Shown in pieces: positions 48,432-60,181 of a stretch of DNA of 64,000 nt. Source of the stretch: Diploscapter coronatus. Taxonomy: Eukaryota > Nematoda > Chromadorea > Rhabditida > Rhabditidae. Both the position numbers and the translations under genes were made by a program. The notes beneath the pieces are model-generated. The model worked only from the letters and a program-made list of their open reading frames with translations, did not search any database and had not been told where the DNA came from. The stretch is from contig OZ038422.1 of assembly GCA_964036155.1 (NCBI GenBank), forward strand, positions 25,629,201-25,693,200. The letters are read 5' to 3'. Position 1 is the stretch's first letter, and every line of letters starts with the position of its first letter.

Positions 48432-49702
48432 GCTCCGCCCACTTCTGGACAGATCCAAGTGACAACGTCAAGTTTGGTAACTCTTTGATGTACATTTTCG
48501 GTCCTTTATTTGTCTTTTGCTAATGCTATTTAGCTTATTCCTTTGAATTTCTATCGTTTTTCTCGTGTTTTAGGGAGAACTTATTCTATTTTGAAAAAGC
48601 AGAACTTTATCGTTTTCATGATAGGAAGTGATGAAATTGTGCTAATTTCTGGCTTCAACAAAATTTGTGCTAAATTCTCATACAAATTTGCGCGATGTCG
48701 TTCGTTCGTTTTTCCTCGGGTACATATATCAAGAATTTCTTCACCTTTGTATAACTTCATTCATTTAGTATGCTAATCCTAAGAAAGTTCTATTCGTTTT
48801 AGGAAAATCATATTCGATTTTTCCGAAATTTCGGTGAATATTCTTTTTTCTTATTTTTAAGCCGCTTCGCTAAGTGCTCAGTTCTTACTCAAGTCTAATC
48901 TTTTTCAGTTGGCAGTTTTCTGAGAGCTGGATTTAAAAAATCCTGATTTTTATGGGGAGCGGTCATTGCGCACAAAAGTGTGCCATTACGCACAAAAATT
49001 TTTTGTGCGCAATGACATACTTTTATACGCAGTGATATACTTTATCATTTTTGTGCGCAGTGACATACTTGAAAAGTGGTCATTGCGCACAAAAATTTTT
49101 TGTGCGCAATGACATACACCCATTTTTATCACCTTCAGTTGATTGTATCCCCTCAAACATAGCATATTATTCGAAATTAATTTAACGTTATTCTGAAAAT
49201 GACGTTAAATTTAATCTTCATCCTGAAATGTCATACTTTAAGCACAGTAGGAAATATGATTTTATTTGATTTGATATTCTTATCGTGTTGATAACAACAA
49301 GCAGCTAATATCTTATCTGACGATGTATTTGAATTGTTTTTATTCCTATGAGATTTTAGGCTAGTTTCCTTGAAAATTGAGTTTTGGCCTAAAATTTCCA
49401 TAGGAAAATTATCCTCTCGATGTCATGTCGTTTTTACAACCACCAACCTTCGTTCTTTATTTCACCACAAATACGGTTTCAAATGAATGGTTATTTATCG
49501 AAGTTTCATTTGCAAACAAATCAGCGTGTAGCATCATCGTTACAACATTTTACATTGACATTGCGTTATGCACACGCCATCATTTCGGATTTATAGATAG
49601 CGTCGTTAGCGAAAACTAGGTTTAATTTGAGTAACTATTGATTTATTGATTTAACGTTAATGCTCACACCATACTTTCAATATTTACAATAATATACAAA
49701 AG
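48432..49702. other. Convergent intergenic region with palindrome cluster
   Basis: No gene is seen between the TOCA stop and the stop of the minus-strand F-box/WD gene. The notable content is the GCGCAC palindrome cluster at 48961-49118, listed separately. Confidence 0.45.
48961..49118. repeat. Cluster of GCGCAC inverted repeats / perfect hairpin
   Basis: Several copies of GTCATTGCGCACAAAAA or its reverse complement lie in 158 bases. At 49079-49113 two 17-base arms (GTCATTGCGCACAAAAA) are exact reverse complements around a single central base. At about 48983-49018 a second pair differs at a few positions. Partial copies at about 49020-49067 carry CGCAGTGATATAC and GTGCGCAGTGACATAC. GACATAC follows the right arms each time. 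Confidence 0.85.
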
Positions 49703-51997
49703 TTAAAAATTCCAAAGTTCGACTTTGTTGGTTACGGTAATGAGTAGGTTGCCGCGAGGGTGTAGCGCACAGCACTTAACAATGCCGGAGATAGAAAGTT
49801 GTTTGAGACAAGGACCACGGTGGTGGCGGGACCACATTAGAACTTCTTTGCCAGAAAAACTAAAATAAACAATAAAAATACAGTAAAGATACACTTTTAC
49901 CTAGAAATGTGATTGTCCGAAGCCGATAGAAAACTTCTTCCGACGGGTTTTAATTTTCCATTGAAAGGAATAGGGTCGATTATCATTTTCTCCAAACTTA
50001 TCATTTTGATTTCATTCTGAAAGAAGTCGATCTTCATTGAAAATTTAGGCGCTAAGATTACCGCAATCCCAACGATTTCGTTATTGTTGTTAATGTCTAG
50101 ACCTTCGATTGATAGATAGACGCATCTAAAGATAAAGTCAAAAAATTAAGCAACGATCTAAAGAAAATACTTGTGATCAGGAGATAGACAAAAATCGTCT
50201 ATAGATCCTGACATGGTCACGTAATAGTCCGGATGGTCCACTCTTTTCATCACATAGTCCCAACCATCCAAACTGTCATCTTCTCTAAAGTATTATTCTT
50301 TAGAAAGCTTAATTAAATTTAAATTAACTGGTCATCGGTATTCTGAAATCTCTTCATTGCTAGAACCTCATTTAGCAGGGAAGAATCGATCATCTTAAAA
50401 TTCAAATTGTTCCGATTTGGCCCGGAGACGTAGATCAATAATTTATGCAGGACTTGGTGGCAGTGACAGTGACATTCTAAAAGTGTTCTAGAAAAATGAT
50501 TTAAGATTGAAGGTCACCTTCAGAAACTTCGAGAACTTCAGGTTTCTTCGAATTTTTAGGCTCATTCGTAGTGATATGTTTCAGATAACAATCGAAACAT
50601 TGGTGCTCCATGTCTAAAGAGTAAAAAAATACCCTTGAATTTCTAATTTAAGCATGGAGGGACCTAGGACTTTCTTCAAATGAACCATGTTATTTTCATC
50701 TTCGATTTCGATATCAACTCTCAACTGTAATTCAGCGACTTTATCTGCTAGGGTCTGAAATTTTAACGCAAAAATCAAATCAACACTTTACCATTTTACT
50801 AACCGTCCCATCCATTTTTGCTTCTTCAGTGAGTTGTAGAACCCTTCTGAATCTGGGAGATACGAAATCTGACACTATTGGTTGCAATACATGGCCTCCG
50901 TTATTCAGAAATCTTAACATTTCTACAAATCTACTTAATTTTAGAAAATAATGCACCTTAAAAGTGGAAACATGGTAGACCCCGAGTCTAGGACTTCATC
51001 CTTATGCTGAGGTATGAAGCATAGCCAAATTTGAGATAAAGAGGTTGCAATATGAGAACTGAAAAGTTTAAGCTTCTAGTTATTAAGAAATTCTAGTATA
51101 ACCCACGCTGCATTCAAACTAAAGCACTCCCCAATGATGATGGATTTCTCATCGAACCAAGTCGGATCGAAATCATATGGGCTGAAGGGTATTCGACTGA
51201 TATAATGGACTTCCTCGGCTAAAGATTAGCATATCTTAAGGCTAGGGCACTTCTTCTTACCTGATACTGAAAATATCGCTACTTCTCCTCTGTCCTTGGT
51301 CTTTTTGCCGTTAATTAGGATCTAAATCGGGGCAATTATCTTTGATCGTAATTAGGTAAATTTAATAATTGCCTTCTTATCGTCAGGAGAAAATTGCATA
51401 GAACGAATTTCGGTCCATTCTAGCGTTCTCGAAAGACATCGTTCATCGATGAACTCTAAAGGGTCGGTTTGATAGAGCTAAAAATTAAATTTAGAAATGT
51501 ATAAACTTCTAAAATTACACAAAAGTTCGCTGGATCTCCTGCGATAGCGAAGAAGTTTCCAGAATTTGAGAATTTACACAAGTGAATAGGGTAATCGTAG
51601 TCATCTATGGTAGAAGTTATGCTTCTGGGCAGGCGACCTTGGAAGAATAGAAACTCTTCGAAATAGGATTGGCAAATCTGAAATTTAGACATTTAAAATT
51701 AAATATGGACAATGAAAACCAAACCTTGGGTTTTTCGTTGAACCATAGATAATGCTTCTCTAAAAGCGGTCTCCATAAATAATCATCCACAGCAGCGCAT
51801 CTCCAGCGAAAACTTACAGCGCTACAGCTTCGGAGAGACTAAATTCGTTTTTTTGTTTTAAAATTTAAAACATTAAACTCCTAATATTTAAAGATTTCCT
51901 ATTGAAAGGTGAATAGCTCGAGGCATACCCGAAAATCCAAATAAATGAAAATTTCCTGTAGTAGTTCCTTAGGTAATTCAGACCATAGTGGCATCAT
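49703..51997 (-). CDS. FBXW5-like F-box/WD-repeat protein
   Basis: Fifteen exons: 51929-51997, 51725-51838, 51519-51677, 51373-51477, 51261-51321, 51107-51218, 50957-51058, 50804-50912, 50664-50754, 50518-50613, 50329-50476, 50171-50284, 50062-50125, 49901-50016, 49703-49859 (538 residues; human FBXW5 has 566). The N-terminus is an F-box (MMPLWSELPKELLQEIFIYL, then CSAVSFRWRCAAVDDYLWRP). WD-type strands follow: HLCKFSNSGNFFAIAGDPAN, SMQFSPDDKKILING, LLIYVSGPN, SIDDFCLSPDHKCVYLSIEG and CALHPRGNLLITVTNKVELW. The acidic middle insertion and late WD strands follow the FBXW5 plan, so it is likely a Cul4/SCF substrate receptor. Exon 4 ends AAGAAG before GCAATT, so the intron to 51321 appears to be GC-AG. 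The intron at 50913-50956 is 44 nt. Orthology is likely but divergent. Confidence 0.8.
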
Positions 51998-53052
51998 GGT
52001 TTAGGATAGTTAGAGAAAATGGATCAGATCAATTTACTAGGTACTACTTAACAAAAGAGCTGGAAAGCCCGTGTATTTCCGCTCTCACAATCAATAGATA
52101 GATTTTCAAGTGTGCTTTATATTTTTGCTTTCAGGCTCACTAAGCTCTTTCTACCTCTTATTTAGTCTAGCTATTTCTCAACTTCTTTCTTATTCTATCC
52201 TCGCTTCTTATGATATTTCGCCTAAGTGTAATAGACTTTGTTTATCATTCTATAAGCCGAATTTCGGTCAGATTTAAGGATAAACATGACGAAATCCGGA
52301 TATTTCTAACTCTATCCTTAAGTCTATGACTAGGAATAGGCTCTGGAAACAGGCTGGCATCAAATTTTCGAAAATGTTTTTCGAGAACTTTATTACAAAG
52401 ATTTACGACGATACAATGCGCATAAATATACTTAGAGAAGTTCGGATTGTAGTAATCTCCAAAAGTGGATTGCTTCAAGAAGCAAAACTGATGCCCCTAA
52501 TAAATTTATTCTCAGAGATGCGTGAATTTCAATTCAAATCACGAAACTTCTGGAAAAGTTATAGTCAAATTGAAATTCGGCGTTTCTCAATTTAAGATTA
52601 GAGAAGAAACTGAATCACAATAAAAATCGTAAAGCTTTAAGCAAGTACACAAGACATTCACGGGATAAGAAAATATTGGGCCCGAAAAAATATTTTCAGA
52701 AAAAACGATTAAAATGAAATTATTTTTCCAAGCCTCGTGAAAATACAAAGAAGATCTTCCAGTTTCGATAAAGTTCAATACTCAAGTTGTTCAGGTTGAA
52801 AGCTTCTGTACCAAGTTCCAATAAGATTCAAAAATCATTAAGAAAACACTTGAAAATCAGCGAAATTCACGTTAAAATACCAGACAAAAATTTCATTCAA
52901 AATGATCTAAAATGTGGTTTGAACCACAAACCTAACAACGCAATAAAAATCCTCCAATAGAACTAGCAAAGTAGAAAAATAAGTTAGGAAATTGATTCCC
53001 ATTGAAGAATATTATTTCAGAGAAGTTAGGAAGATCCATTAATGGTCGGTGT
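51998..53052. other. Intergenic region upstream of the F-box/WD gene
   Basis: Contains the F-box/WD gene promoter and the 3' flank of the ERICH3-like gene, which lies on the same strand. It is AT-rich with several open frames but no splice-supported exon or codon pattern. Confidence 0.4.
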
Positions 53053-56000
53053 TTACGCGACCGTAGCGCTAACGTTGTTGTCTTTCTCGTCTTCCTCATG
53101 AGTGACGTCACCGTTGGTGGGCTTCAGTCCGTTGGCGTCACCATTGTTAGCGTTTCTAAAACTTGGCGTGAATTTTTTGAAATTACTAACATCTGTCAGT
53201 GTTCTTACTCCGAATCTTCCTCTCCATGTTCGACGACGGTTGACGACTTCATCGAGTGGGTATCCTCATTGTTGTTCTTCCCGTCATCAACTTCGGTGTT
53301 CCCATTCTGAAACTCGAAATTGTCATAAAACTAACATTATTAGGGAAATACTTGGCTCTTCAAGCTCTTGACGCTAGCGGTGTCTTCCAAGTGTTCATCG
53401 TAATTGTGCTCATAAAATCCTGGCGAATGACGCCCATCTGCTAGCGTGTTATCAGCATGGGCTTGTTCAATCTAAAGAATGCAGCTGATTGTCATCGAAG
53501 AAATTAAGACATACGAATGTTTCAGTGGTCTTGACGTGATGAGTGTATCCGTCTTCGTCGACGTATTCCGTGTCGACGACCTTCTGCTCGACGTGCATCC
53601 CGTCCTCGTCCCATTCTTTCTCGTGCACCACCGTCACCGGCTGGTGATCGTCCACAGCTACTGGCAAGTCGTGGTGCATCTCTGCTTCGGAGCTTCCGTG
53701 ATGAAGATCCGACTCCGACGTCGTATCGTGATGGCCGTCAGAATCATGCTGGATGTCCTGCGGAGAGGACTTCTGCGACTCGGCACCATCACGGTCCACA
53801 GTATCCATGGTGACGGAGATGTGCGTGCCGTAATCGGGATGCTCCTGAAATAACTCGCGGCTGAAGGAATATAGGAAAATTTTTGTACTTGACGGATCTC
53901 ATCGATGATTTCGTGATGCTGATGCTGTGCTTCTTCAGTGAAGTGATCCGGGGACTCCTGTTCGTGACGGACCATTTCTGGGTCTTGTAGGTGATGCTCT
54001 TGGTCCGACTCGTGCTCCTTGTAGAACGACTCCGTCATCGAGTGATGCATTTGCTGGGCGGACTAAAATAATTCACTCAGTTGGTAAAAGGTGAAATTTT
54101 TACTTGATCAGTGCTAGCGGAAATGGGTCTAGCATCCAGAGCATCATCATGATGATCGCTTTGAGCTGTTGGCGAATGTTGTTGTTGTTGTTGTTCGTGG
54201 TGTGGCTCATCTTCATGGGATCTTTCAATCTAAATTAATTTTGTACTAAAACGTTGTTTACAATAGTTGAAGATTTTTGACGTCATTATGAGAAAGTTAA
54301 AACATTTTTTGATTTTCCGAAATTCTCTTACATAAGTCTCAGTCTGATGAACGTGATGGACGTATCCCTGCTCATCCGTATATTCAGTGTCGACGATCTT
54401 CTGCTCGATGTGGGCTCCATCTTCGTCCCACTCTTTCTCGCTCACTTCTGTTTTCGGCTCGGGAATTGCAACATCATGCTCCTAAAATCGCATTTATCAG
54501 TCGATTTTTTTTCTTCAAGATACCTCATGCTCAGTTTCGTCAGACACGTTGACATGGTCTGGTCCTAGAGGGGATCCACTGGCTTCGGAAGAGTCCTTCT
54601 CGATCTTTTCAACGATCACCGAGATGTGCTGATCGAATGATTCATGGGACTTCAAGCTGTGGTGGTCATCTGAAAGTCTTGGTAAGTTTCAATTTACGAG
54701 GTTCGATATACCACTTGGTTCATGAACTGGCGAAGCAGCCTTGGGTGACTCGTGATGGAACTCTTCCTGGCGCTCTTCGTGGTGGGGCATCTCCTGTTCA
54801 AAATGATGCTCGGAGTGCTAAATTGTAAATATACGTCGCTTTTCTTCAAAAGTCGATAAATTTTACTTGATCGTGATCTTCATCAGGGGTTCTTCTCTCA
54901 GTATGCTCCTCAGTGTATTCTTGCTGCATTGTTGGTTCTTGCTCGTTGTGTGTCTCATCCTCGGGCTCTTTCTCCATCTAAAATTTGTTGATCCTCCAAA
55001 AGGTTAATGATTTTGCCTACAAATGTCTCAGTCGTCGTCACATGATGCGTATAGCCTTCCTCGTCCACGAACTCCTTTTCGGTGATCTTTTGCTCGATGT
55101 GAGCTCCATCCTCGTCCCATTCTCTTTCGGTCACCTCGACCTTTGGCTCAGGAATTGCCATATCGTGTTCAGATTCCGGTCTGTCATCGTGTTCTTCATG
55201 ATGATCCATAGCTTCCCTCAGTTCATGGCCAATCTCAGCGATTTCAGCGTCAGTGATATGGTATTCTGGTTCATGTACTGCTTCTGATGACCGATGGTGA
55301 TCGCTCATGGCTTCATGAAGTTCATGGGCTGCTTCCCTGACATCGTTTTCAGAAATGCCGTGATCCGAATGGCTATCCAGGGCCTGATGAAGTTCATGTG
55401 CTGTCTCTCTGATATCATTGTCGCTAATGGCTGGTTCTGGTACGTTATGTTCGAATTCGTGAGGAATGTGATCATCAACGACCTGATGGAGTTCTTGGGC
55501 TGCTTCTCTAATGTCCGACTCCGAAATGGCTGGTTCAGGAATACGATGTTCGGAGGGCTGAATTACAAAAATCATTGATATATAAGGATTTTAAGGAATA
55601 CTTGATCGTGATCTTCGTCATTAAACCTTCTTTGAATGTGTTCCTCGATGTATTCCTGATGAACTGGCGGTTCAAATGCATCCTGCTCGCTGTGTGTCTT
55701 ATCCTCATGCTCTTTCTCGATCTGAAAGGTATGATTTTTGAAACTTCGTCAAATTTTAAATCTTACGAAGGTCTCAGTCGTCGTCACGTGGTGCGTATAG
55801 CCTTCCTCGTCCACGAACTCCTTTTCGGTGATCTTTTGCTCGATGTGAGCTCCATCCTCGTCCCATTCTCTTTCGGTCACCTCGACCTTTGGCTCAGGAA
55901 TTGCCATATCGTGTTCAGATTCCGGTCTGCTATCGTGTTCTTCACGATGACCCATAGCTTCCCTCAGTTCATGGCCAGCTTCGATAACGTCTTCCTTTGT

Positions 56001-59000
56001 GATTTCTGGTTCGTGATGGTGGTCTTCGTGTTCGTCTTCGAAGCGCACTCTGCTTTCAGCCGGCTCTTGAATTTCCTGCTCCTCTCTGAATGTTTGCACA
56101 TAGGGCGTTTCGGCGACGACGTGTTCTTGCTCAGAGTCGTAATTTGGCTCCAGTTTGTGAATATCGAGTTTCTCTTCAAACTCATGCTCGATTTCACGTC
56201 GGTTTCTTTCATTATCACTCTCATTGCCAGTTTCATCACCAGTGTCCTGGGTTATCGAGATCTTGTGCTGATCAGGAGATTCTCCTGGGCTTTCATGGTG
56301 TTCTTCATGTTGTGGCATCTCAGACTGATCATAGTGGACTTCCTTCTTGATAACGATTTCTTCATCCAGCTCTTTATCAGTCTGATCTGGAGACTTTGGT
56401 GCTTCGTGATGATGCTCGTAGTTCAATTCGCGAACAGTCCTTTCACCTTCCGGAGTTTCAGCTCTTTCGACAACATCGTGTGGAATGTGCTCTTGCTGGG
56501 GTTCGGGAGTATCCGGGACACTTTCACCATCAGTCGCTCTAGGCTCGAAGCGGCTTTCCTCGCGAAGTTCATCGCCGATCTGATCATCGGTGTGGTCAGA
56601 CTGCTGGCTGTGGGCGTAGTCGTGTCTAAAATAAATAGATACATTTTCCTTTCAAAGGGCTTTTTCATTCTACCTGAACTCTCCATGCTCATTTGCTGAC
56701 TGTTCATTGAACTGGTTGTGATCTGGAGGACTGCTTGGTCGATCATAGGTTCCAGCTTCAGAAGGCTTGGAAGAAGCCTCCGACTGCGTTCTCGTTCGAT
56801 TGTTGATGTCTGGACTTGGCGTAGTCTCTGATGGAAGGACAACCGGAAGGTTTGGTGAAACAGCTGTCGGAGCTCCGTTTGCTTGGGATTGATTGAGAAG
56901 TTGGGTGAAGGTCTCTGAAAACGTCCTGTCAAGAATTGTGTCTTGAATTTGGATTTACCCCTAGATGGAGGTGGCAGCTGTCTGTTCTGAGTCGTATTGA
57001 CTTTCTTCGCTGTGGATCGGCCGCGCATTGGGGAGACCCTATAATTTTCTGGCTTTGAATTCGGATGACCAAATCGCCGTACTTGTCACCACTAGCATGC
57101 CTAGCCCGAGGTGGACCATTGCTGGCGCCAGTGCGAGGAGCCGTAGGTGTTTTCTTCTGGATTGGTGGCAATTTCATGGCCGGATCTGAAATACGTTGAA
57201 TTTTCGTGGACCAAGATAGATATTTCAACCTCGTGGTTTTCTATTAGTTGGAGGACAGCTTCTTTGGGAGTTACTGGATTTCTTGATGACTTTTTGTTGA
57301 GTTGCGGATGTCTCGCCATTTTCAGACTTCTTCGGACCATTTTTCATGTTCAGAATACTCCTAAACGTATATTTTAGCTTTGAAGTATCTTTTGCTAGCG
57401 CGTCACAAAAGCTATATCAAGTTCAGTGTCGAATTTATCCATGCTGGTCATCAAATCAAAGTAGCCAAAATTTAGTGCCAAAAGATATGTTGCATACAAA
57501 ACGCTCACAACACCGGCTCAATTCAAAATGAGAAAGGGTGATGAAGCTAGAGATAGGAAATATGCACAGGTTCATCTAATCCCACTTTGTCCGTTCCCCC
57601 ACTTCGATAAAAAGCGGGTGGAACTAGAAAAATGGGAGCGTCAGAGGCGTTAGTCTACCTTAGCGGCTGATGCAAAACTCGAGCCGGCGCTGAGGCGGTT
57701 AGACTAGGTAAGGACCTGGAATTGACGATTGGGTGGTAAACAAAAATGGTACTTCTTTGGTTATATTGAACCAAAATGGTAAACGCAGGCGTTGTTAGAA
57801 TGGCAAATAGTACACTCAGGAACTGAGAATCGTGACTTTGGTAAGTGATAAGCAAATTACCGTCTTCTGAAGAACCATTGGGTGTGTGGTGGGGGTGGTT
57901 GTCTGGCCACGGAGTGAACGCCGAAGGAGAGTTCTCTGAAGTCATATTGGCAACTTAGATATCTTCATAGATGGTACCTGAATCTTTCAAGTCTCTGCAG
58001 TTGCTTCTTCAGATTCTCCTTGTAAGCTGTCAGAGTATTGTCGTCGAGCTGTAATTAAGCCATTTAATTAGGTAATTAAATTGACGTTAATTACCTTGTG
58101 CAGATAGTTGAACCGTTTCACGGTCGCGGAGAGCCGCTTGTACGGGTCTCTTGGGTCGTAGTCGATCGGTTCCGCGTTCTCCTTCTCGATCCGCTGAACG
58201 AACTCTTTGTCGTCGTACGAGTTCGAGAACCGACGCTGGCGGCCGTGTTGAGCATTCCGGCCTAAATTTTTGAAATTCATCAACTTCAAATACTCATTTT
58301 ATGAACTTTTCATGAACATATCACATTGAAATTTGCGCGGAACGACAGAGCTCGTCAAGTGCTATGAAACCGTGCCAAATTTGAACAGATTTGATTCGGA
58401 AAAGTCCGAGAAAATATCGATCAAAGTTGTGAATCTACCTCGACTCAGACTCCGACTCGGTTTGGATCGCTGGTGAGATTCCGGGCTTTGCCCGCTCCGT
58501 ATACGACGGCACGTTTCGACCTGAGATGATTGATTCTTACTAAAGTACGACTTAAATGTGAACCTTCTCCGCAGCGTCCAACTTTCTCTTGAGCTCAGCA
58601 ATTTTCATTAACTGCACTTCGCTGAAAATAGACTACTTGTAAATTTCCTTGTGTAACTGAAATAACCGGTTTTTGAGCATTAAATCCATCATCGCCCTAT
58701 GACGCTCGATCACCTCGTCACCACCGGCCAAATTTAGCGTCGAATCGAGCTAAAATTTCAAACTCAGGCAAATTTAAAATATCATCATTTTCTTAATTCA
58801 ATCGGATTTTATAGTTCGGTTTTCAGCGTGATATTCATTGAGACTTGACGATCATTTATGCTAAATTTTCCATGCTTTGAATGTAGATATGCATTGATTT
58901 TGGATGCATTTTGCTCGCGCCTTTAAAATAAAATGACGATACGTAATGGCCTTGCTCTAACACATAATCCCAACATAATGCGCGCGTATTATGTGGTAGG

Positions 59001-60181
59001 AATAATTTGCAACGCCCTTGGTCTAAATTACGGTCGTTAAATCGCGCGGGCATCGCTGTTCTTTGTCTTTATCGTCCAGACAATTAGACTAGTTTGTGGT
59101 TCTTTGTCTATGCATCTTTTTCCTAAACTCTCATTCTTTCATAAACTACGAGATTGTATTGGTATAACTAATAGGATTGATTTTCTTCCAACGCGATTTG
59201 CCATTTTACGCTGTACATATCGATTTTTCGTCCGACGCTTTTAACGACTTTTACAGTAGTTCTTGACTGAACGAAAGATGGGTGTTCGTCGTACATTGAG
59301 AGTGCCTTTGAAAGGCGACCAATTCCCAATAGGATAGGGGGACTCTCGAAATTGATGGAAAAAGAAAAATCAAAATGAGAAATAGTAAGGGAAAGCAAGA
59401 GAGAAAGAAAAAAGACCAAGGAAATAAAAGAGAGACGTTCTATGACACTAATGTAAGTAGATGAATAGCGGTGAACGAAAATACAAAGATCCCCTTTTCC
59501 TGAAGTACATGGATTTCGGAAACCCTTGAAATCCGGATATATCGAGGATAAAACATCCTTATAGTATAGATTAATTAATGAAATCATGATGTTGGTGCCG
59601 TATAGTTTCCGTTTTAAGAATCTACGCTTTATCATATAGATCAAAAGTCAAAGATTATTACGATTATTATCGAACGTCTATTTTCTGAGAGTGGCGAAGT
59701 TTGAAAATAGAGAAAAATATGTAGGAAGTCTGTTGATTAGGGCCGATTTTCACTTGGAGCTAGTCAGAGATGGTTTTATAAGGCAATTTGTCTGCGGGGA
59801 AAATATTATCAAAAATAAACCTATTCAAAAGATTCTATAGATTTGATAAAAAATAATCCTGTTTAGGATTGGATAGGATTAGTGTACGTCAAGCGTCTAT
59901 GAACTTTAGAAAATTTTGCAAAATTTGGGGAAAGTAACAAGTTATTTTGGAAATTGTATTGATTTAAACCTACTATTATTCTAAAAATTATTGCTACATC
60001 AAAAATAACTATTAAGCTTTTGTAGTGCTAATTTTTAGTGCTTTAAATAATTTAGTAAATTTTAGAAATAACGTACAAGTCCCATGTTTTTGAGATGTTT
60101 CTGCATGTGCGGCAACGCGAAGTATTGACGTAGATGCACATCGTATAACGGGTTGTAATTGTCCATTAGACTATCCGCCAT
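53053..60181 (-). CDS. ERICH3-like protein with repeated acidic EWDEDG modules
   Basis: Twenty-five exons, phases all consistent, 1,406 residues: 60077-60181, 58667-58749, 58564-58621, 58439-58520, 58095-58261, 57978-58048, 57861-57935, 57659-57703, 57230-57360, 57083-57185, 56959-57038, 56674-56914, 55767-56625, 55602-55721, 55021-55557, 54867-54977, 54712-54817, 54524-54669, 54332-54481, 54104-54229, 53889-54062, 53515-53844, 53352-53471, 53209-53306, 53053-53155. The N-terminus (DNYNPLYDVHLRQYFALPHM, GDEVIERHRAMMD, LKRKLDAAEK, YKRLSATVKRFNYLHK) resembles vertebrate ERICH3, a cilium-linked glutamate-rich protein. The middle is Ser/Pro/Gln-rich and basic. From residue 415 on it is Glu/His-rich. 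It contains four EWDEDG(A/M)H(I/V)EQK modules ending TTETF or QTETY at about residues 700, 919, 1090 and 1300. No membrane segment is visible. The ERICH3 link rests on the N-terminus only. Confidence 0.8.
55021..55240. repeat. Recent internal duplication, copy A
   Basis: About 215 bases here match 55767-55986 almost base for base (copy B, offset 746). They span the end of exon 15: the GHELREAM segment, EHDMAIPEPKVEVTERE and the EWDEDG module to TTETF. Only a handful of substitutions are visible, far fewer than between the other modules. Confidence 0.85.
55767..55986. repeat. Recent internal duplication, copy B
   Basis: Near-identical partner of 55021-55240, forming the end of exon 13 of the ERICH3-like gene. 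It includes the same splice-donor edge (ACATTT or ACCTTC before GTA). Third-codon positions are largely unchanged, so the duplication or gene conversion is recent. Confidence 0.85.
58750..60076. other. First intron of the ERICH3-like gene
   Basis: This 1.3-kb intron has no nested gene that I can support. A purine-rich block with GAGAAATAGTAAGGG lies at about 59340-59450, another member of the dispersed GAAATAGTA family. Confidence 0.4.

Noticed and set aside
55575..56699. 374-residue plus-strand open frame opposite the ERICH3-like exons
   Set aside because: It is an antisense shadow of the biased, repeated Glu/His/Asp codons on the minus strand. The minus-strand frame has matching splice sites and repeat logic; the plus-strand frame is hydrophobic noise without splice support.
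57039..57082. Unspliced reading of 56959-57185 as one exon
   Set aside because: The read-through frame loses the low-complexity basic character and does not fit the next donor phase. A 44-nt GT...AG intron restores both.
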